Shown one piece after another: positions 60,833-64,000 of a DNA stretch of 64,000 nt. Under the pieces are notes generated by a model. That model saw nothing but the letters and a program-made list of their open reading frames with translations. It was not told the DNA's origin and ran no database searches. Position 1 is the stretch's first letter. Each line of letters starts with the position of its first letter. Both the position numbers and the translations under genes were made by a program. Origin of the DNA: Candidatus Haliotispira prima (GTDB lineage: Bacteria > Spirochaetota > Spirochaetia > SP-2023); NCBI GenBank assembly GCA_029867005.1, contig CP123443.1, forward strand, positions 1,736,001 through 1,800,000. Reading direction: 5' to 3'.

Positions 60833-62674
60833 ATGTCTATGACCGCCGGAAAATTGCGTGAAGCTTACATATCATTTTTTAAGAAACACGGCCATCGTGA
60901 GATATCTTCCAAGTCCCTGTTTCCGGAGAACGACCCAACGGTACTCTTCACCACAGCAGGTATGCATCCTTTGGTTCCCTACCTGCTGGGCCAGGAACAC
61001 CCGGAGGGGAATCGTCTGGTCAACTGCCAACCCTGTATCCGCACAGGCGATATCGATGAGGTAGGAGACTCCACTCATCTGACATTTTTTGAGATGCTGG
61101 GTAACTGGTCCCTGAGAGATTACTTCAAAGAAGAAGCTCTCAGCATGAGCTTTGAATTTCTGACTTCAAAGAATTACCTGAACCTGGACCCCGACAGACT
61201 CGCTGTCACGGTGTTTGCCGGAGAAGAGAGCGAAACCGGCAGCATTCCGAAAGATAACGAAGCTGCGGAGATATGGTTGAAACTTGGCATTTCGGCAGAG
61301 CGCATCTATTTTCTGCCCAGTGAAGACAATTGGTGGGGCCCCGCAGGCCGTACCGGGCCTTGCGGCCCGGATAGCGAAATGTTCTACGACACAGGAGTCG
61401 CAGGTTGTGGTGACAACTGTCGACCTGGTGGCTGCTCCTGCGGCAAATATGTCGAAATCTGGAACAATGTTTTTATGCAGTACAACAAGACAGCCGAAGG
61501 CCAATATCAATTGTTGACGCATGGCTGTGTCGACACAGGCATGGGACTGGAGAGAACCATTGCCGTACTCAACGGCAAAACGTCTGTCTTTGAAACAGAG
61601 ATATTCCAAGGTATCCTTCAGGCTATCAGCTGTGCCACAGAAAGAGACGGTCAGATACAACACGTCTATGGACACACAGAGAGCCCGGAAGATTGCAGCT
61701 TCCGCATCATCGCTGACCACTTGCGCGCCGGCATCATGATTTTAGGCGATCCACAGGGAGTTGCACCTTCCAACTTGGGGCAGGGCTATATCTTGCGCCG
61801 CCTACTGCGCCGCGCCATACGTCACGGTAAAAACCTCAACATTCAGGGTATTTTTCTGAGGCCTATCACGGAAGTCGTTATTGCAGAAATGGGTTCCGCC
61901 TATCCTAATCTTCATACTCGCAAAGACTTTATCCTAAGTGAAATTACCAGGGAAGAAGAACGCTTCATCCAGACACTGCACAAAGGCGAGCAGGAATTAC
62001 AGCGTGTCCTGCAACAGATCCGGAACCGTTCACAAGAGGCCATTTTGCCGGGCCGCTTGGCGTTCAAGCTCTACGACACCTATGGCTTCCCTTTGGAACT
62101 GACCGAAGAAATCATAGCCGAAGCAGGCTTGAAAGTAGACCACGAAGGTTTTCAGAAAGCTTTTGACAAGCACCGGGAAGCATCGAGAAAGGGTGCCGAC
62201 AAAGTATTTAAAGGCGGCTTAGCCGACCATTCGGAAATGACAACCGCTTACCATACTGCCACCCACCTTCTGCACGAAGCCCTGCGTCAGGTTTTGGGCG
62301 ACCATGTCGTCCAGCGCGGCAGCAACATTACTGCGGACCGTATGCGCTTCGACTTCTCCCACCCAAGAGCCGTCACCAAAGAAGAGACGGCCAAAATTGA
62401 GCTGCTTGTCAACGAACAGATTGAACGCAATCTGTCGATCAGTTACAAAACTATGCGCCTAAACGAAGCAAAAGCCTCCGGTGCCCGAGCCCTCTTCTCT
62501 GAACAATATGATGAAGAGGTCAAAGTCTATTCTGTCGGAGATTTTTCACTGGAAGTCTGCGGAGGGCCTCACGTAGAAAGTACCGGGGTCCTCGGCCATT
62601 TTAAGATCGCCAAAGAGCAATCCTCTTCCCAGGGCGTGCGCCGCATCAAAGCTATTTTAGAATCTAAACACTAA
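60833..62674 (+). CDS. alaS: Alanyl-tRNA synthetase, short spirochaete form
   Basis: A 613-residue AlaRS. The class II catalytic domain is complete (FFKKHGHREISSKSL, then PENDPTVLFTTAGM; CIRTGDIDEVG; FFEMLGNWSLRDYF). The editing domain has the zinc ligands H474, H478 (HTATHLLH) and C576, H580 (CGGPH). The protein ends directly after it. The C-terminal C-Ala dimerisation/tRNA-binding domain of normal 870-residue enzymes is absent, as in Treponema and Borrelia. It charges tRNA-Ala. The alternative ATG at 60839 is equally near. Followed by lpoB 30 bases later. Confidence 0.95.
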   Translation: MSMTAGKLREAYISFFKKHGHREISSKSLFPENDPTVLFTTAGMHPLVPYLLGQEHPEGNRLVNCQPCIRTGDIDEVGDSTHLTFFEMLGNWSLRDYFKEEALSMSFEFLTSKNYLNLDPDRLAVTVFAGEESETGSIPKDNEAAEIWLKLGISAERIYFLPSEDNWWGPAGRTGPCGPDSEMFYDTGVAGCGDNCRPGGCSCGKYVEIWNNVFMQYNKTAEGQYQLLTHGCVDTGMGLERTIAVLNGKTSVFETEIFQGILQAISCATERDGQIQHVYGHTESPEDCSFRIIADHLRAGIMILGDPQGVAPSNLGQGYILRRLLRRAIRHGKNLNIQGIFLRPITEVVIAEMGSAYPNLHTRKDFILSEITREEERFIQTLHKGEQELQRVLQQIRNRSQEAILPGRLAFKLYDTYGFPLELTEEIIAEAGLKVDHEGFQKAFDKHREASRKGADKVFKGGLADHSEMTTAYHTATHLLHEALRQVLGDHVVQRGSNITADRMRFDFSHPRAVTKEETAKIELLVNEQIERNLSISYKTMRLNEAKASGARALFSEQYDEEVKVYSVGDFSLEVCGGPHVESTGVLGHFKIAKEQSSSQGVRRIKAILESKH

Positions 62675-62704
62675 CAAATCTTTACCACCGGAGAAAAAAA
62701 ACGT

Positions 62705-63412
62705 ATGGGTATACAAAACAAATTTCGCAGGGCATTACTATTAGTGCTAATGACTTTGCTGTCGGCCCTGAGTGCTTGCGTGAGCAGTCCGTCATCAGAT
62801 ACCGGAGTACAGCGCGTTGCCGCAGACGAAGTTTACGATCTGACCGGGAAGTGGAACGACATCGACTCCCAACTAATTGCTGACAAAATGATTGAGAGTG
62901 TTCTCAGTGCCGGATGGCTCGGAAAATGGAGCAAGTCAGAACTGCCGATAGTTATTGTAGGCAATGTACGCAATAATACTTCTGAACATATTGATACTCG
63001 GCTATTTGTCAAAGACTTAGAAGCCGAGCTGATCAACAGTGGTCAAATAACGTTGGTTGCCAGCTCGCTGGAACGTCTTCAAATACGGGATGAACGGGAA
63101 GACCAGCAGTCTAACGCCAGTGAAATAACGATGAAGCGTATTGCCCAGGAAACCGGAGCAGACTTCATGCTCATTGGCAGTATTGACTACAATGTGGAAG
63201 AAACGGGTGCCACCAAAGTAATCTACTACTTGGTCAGCATGGAACTAATTGACGTGGAAAGCAATGTCAAAGCTTGGGTTGATACCGAACCTATCAAAAA
63301 GGTCATCAACAAAAGCGTCCAATCCCGGTCGAGTCAGGCCCCCCCCCAGTCAGATCGTCGGAACGGAAGGGGATCGAATCCCAGACCCGAAAGGCACTCC
63401 TCTGACTGGTAG
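62705..63412 (+). CDS. lpoB: Penicillin-binding protein activator LpoB-like lipoprotein
   Basis: A 235-residue lipoprotein: LVLMTLLSALSAC (lipobox LSAC), then the LpoB/CsgG-like domain beginning VYDLTGKWNDIDSQLIADKMI, with IVIVGNVRNNTSEHIDTRLF, TGADFMLIGSIDY and VYYLVSMELIDVES-like ends. LpoB proteins span the periplasm and switch on penicillin-binding protein 1. GGAG is 11 bases before the ATG. The family domain ends near VINK; the last 32 residues (after a run of nine C at 63339-63347) are a Ser/Arg/Pro tail not typical of the family, and their reading frame depends on the length of the C run. Confidence 0.85.
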   Translation: MGIQNKFRRALLLVLMTLLSALSACVSSPSSDTGVQRVAADEVYDLTGKWNDIDSQLIADKMIESVLSAGWLGKWSKSELPIVIVGNVRNNTSEHIDTRLFVKDLEAELINSGQITLVASSLERLQIRDEREDQQSNASEITMKRIAQETGADFMLIGSIDYNVEETGATKVIYYLVSMELIDVESNVKAWVDTEPIKKVINKSVQSRSSQAPPQSDRRNGRGSNPRPERHSSDW

Positions 63413-63605
63413 GTAGCCCCTCTGACAAAAACAAAAACAGCAGAGCTTGGCTGACAGACTGTGAGTGAGTTCCCACCGAGGGCGAAAATTGGGAAAACTT
63501 TTCACAACCTGCGCCGGCTCTCTTTTTGTATGAATTTACACTATTTCCAATTCTCCATTTCCAGTTCACTTTCCCCAGTTCACTTTTCCCAAAGGCCGAC
63601 AGAGC

Positions 63606-64000
63606 ATGACTCAAAAAATCTTTACACGCCTGCGCTTCCCCGGAAGATCACACGAAACCCTGCTTTCTGTAAGCAAGGTTTCGTGTGATGCAGGCAACTA
63701 TACCCTCCGCTCCGGTCGGACTGTGTGTCTACATGCATTGTTGTGTGGAGGGCTTTTTTTGCTGCTTTGGAGTTGCCAAAGTTCCTACGGCTCAAAAGAA
63801 GAAGAAAAGATCGAAAAATTGCTGCGGGCCGGACAGTTTCCTAAGGCGGCCGAAGTACACAGAAGCTACTTGGAAAGCTACGAATCCCAAGATGAATTGT
63901 TGTTTCATCTCAACCAAAGTAATTTGGACTACTACGATTCTATGCGTCAGAACAGTCTCCAAAGCAGAAACGGCAGCAAAAATAGCCAAGTACAGGACAA
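63606..64000 (+). CDS. Predicted lipoprotein, COG3014-like, 3' end cut by window edge
   Basis: An open frame that runs off the window. Hydrophobic CLHALLCGGLFLLLWSC includes a lipobox LWSC, followed by a helical, charged part (KEEEKIEKLLRAGQFPKAAEVHRSYLESYES), as in the helical lipoproteins found next to LpoB. The start is open. ATG at 63606 has AAAGG 9 bases upstream but gives a long pre-signal stretch with a hairpin-forming segment. GTG at 63723 gives a normal signal length but no ribosome binding site. The family link is by context and pattern only. Confidence 0.6.
   Translation, partial: MTQKIFTRLRFPGRSHETLLSVSKVSCDAGNYTLRSGRTVCLHALLCGGLFLLLWSCQSSYGSKEEEKIEKLLRAGQFPKAAEVHRSYLESYESQDELLFHLNQSNLDYYDSMRQNSLQSRNGSKNSQVQD
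63648..63688 (+). repeat. Long imperfect inverted repeat (hairpin)
   Basis: TCACACGAAACC(C)TGCTT and its reverse complement AAGCA(A)GGTTTCGTGTGA pair over 18 positions with one C-A mismatch around a 5-base loop (TCTGT). No T run follows, so it is not a simple terminator. It lies between the lpoB end and the lipobox of the next gene. Confidence 0.75.

Noticed and set aside
63355..63430. tRNA-like T arm (GGGGATCGAATCCC) in the end of lpoB
   Set aside because: No acceptor or anticodon arm can be formed on either strand, and it lies inside the lpoB frame; a chance match is more likely.

Overview
The window looks like a chromosomal segment of a spirochaete (Spirochaetota, Spirochaetaceae-like). 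The evidence is lineage-typical content rather than a marker gene: a short alanyl-tRNA synthetase without the C-terminal C-Ala domain, a TatT-TatP-TatQM TRAP transporter like that of Treponema, a long coiled-coil protein of the SpiroCoCo type, the flgN-flgK-flgL-fliW-csrA flagellar cluster, a TIGR03546/TIGR03545 gene pair, and the LpoB plus lipoprotein pair. Most genes lie on the minus strand in long co-directional runs. No phage, insertion sequence, CRISPR array or rRNA was seen.

Layout. 1-93 is the end of proA (+). 116-6974 (-) holds a TrmH-type methyltransferase, a FlgM-like anti-sigma factor, rsmI, a ketosamine-kinase-like protein, the TIGR03545/03546 pair and dCMP deaminase. 7036-11344 (-) holds two tandem multi-membrane chemoreceptor-like proteins. 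11685-19236 (-) holds smpB, a PEGA/FGE-like protein, a solute-binding-like protein, a fatty-acid-hydroxylase-family protein and an outer-membrane barrel. murJ (+) follows, then a 750-base AT-rich gap, then the flagellar operon (21992-26563, -). 26764-29488 (+) holds an rRNA methyltransferase, a lipoprotein and an unknown protein. 29671-34355 (-) is a c-di-GMP-linked group (PilZ, two unknowns, GAF/HD-GYP). 34915-39727 (-) is the TRAP operon headed by cheW. Then come a fumarase alpha subunit (+), asd, trxB, a small protein, a LysM-like protein, the coiled-coil protein and a HAD phosphatase (-), an HrpA-type helicase (+), gpmI, an omptin-like protease and a metal ABC transporter (-). The right end (+) has tRNA-Thr, tRNA-Tyr, a decayed tRNA-Arg-like sequence, a YkgJ-type protein, mltG, alaS, lpoB and a lipoprotein cut by the window edge.

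Functional themes. Motility and chemotaxis: FlgM-like, FlgN, FlgK, FlgL, FliW, CsrA, CheW and two receptor-like proteins. Envelope: MurJ, MltG, LpoB, LysM protein, barrels and lipoproteins. Second-messenger signalling: PilZ and HD-GYP. Translation and RNA modification: RsmI, TrmH-like and RlmL-like enzymes, SmpB, AlaRS. Uptake: TRAP transporter, metal ABC transporter. No clearly new multi-gene defence or mobile system is visible. The least explained items are the tandem receptor-like pair, the unknown proteins in the c-di-GMP group, the omptin-like protease, the unpaired fumarase alpha subunit, and the decayed tRNA and hairpin near the right end. All family calls come from reading motifs by eye; no database search was run.
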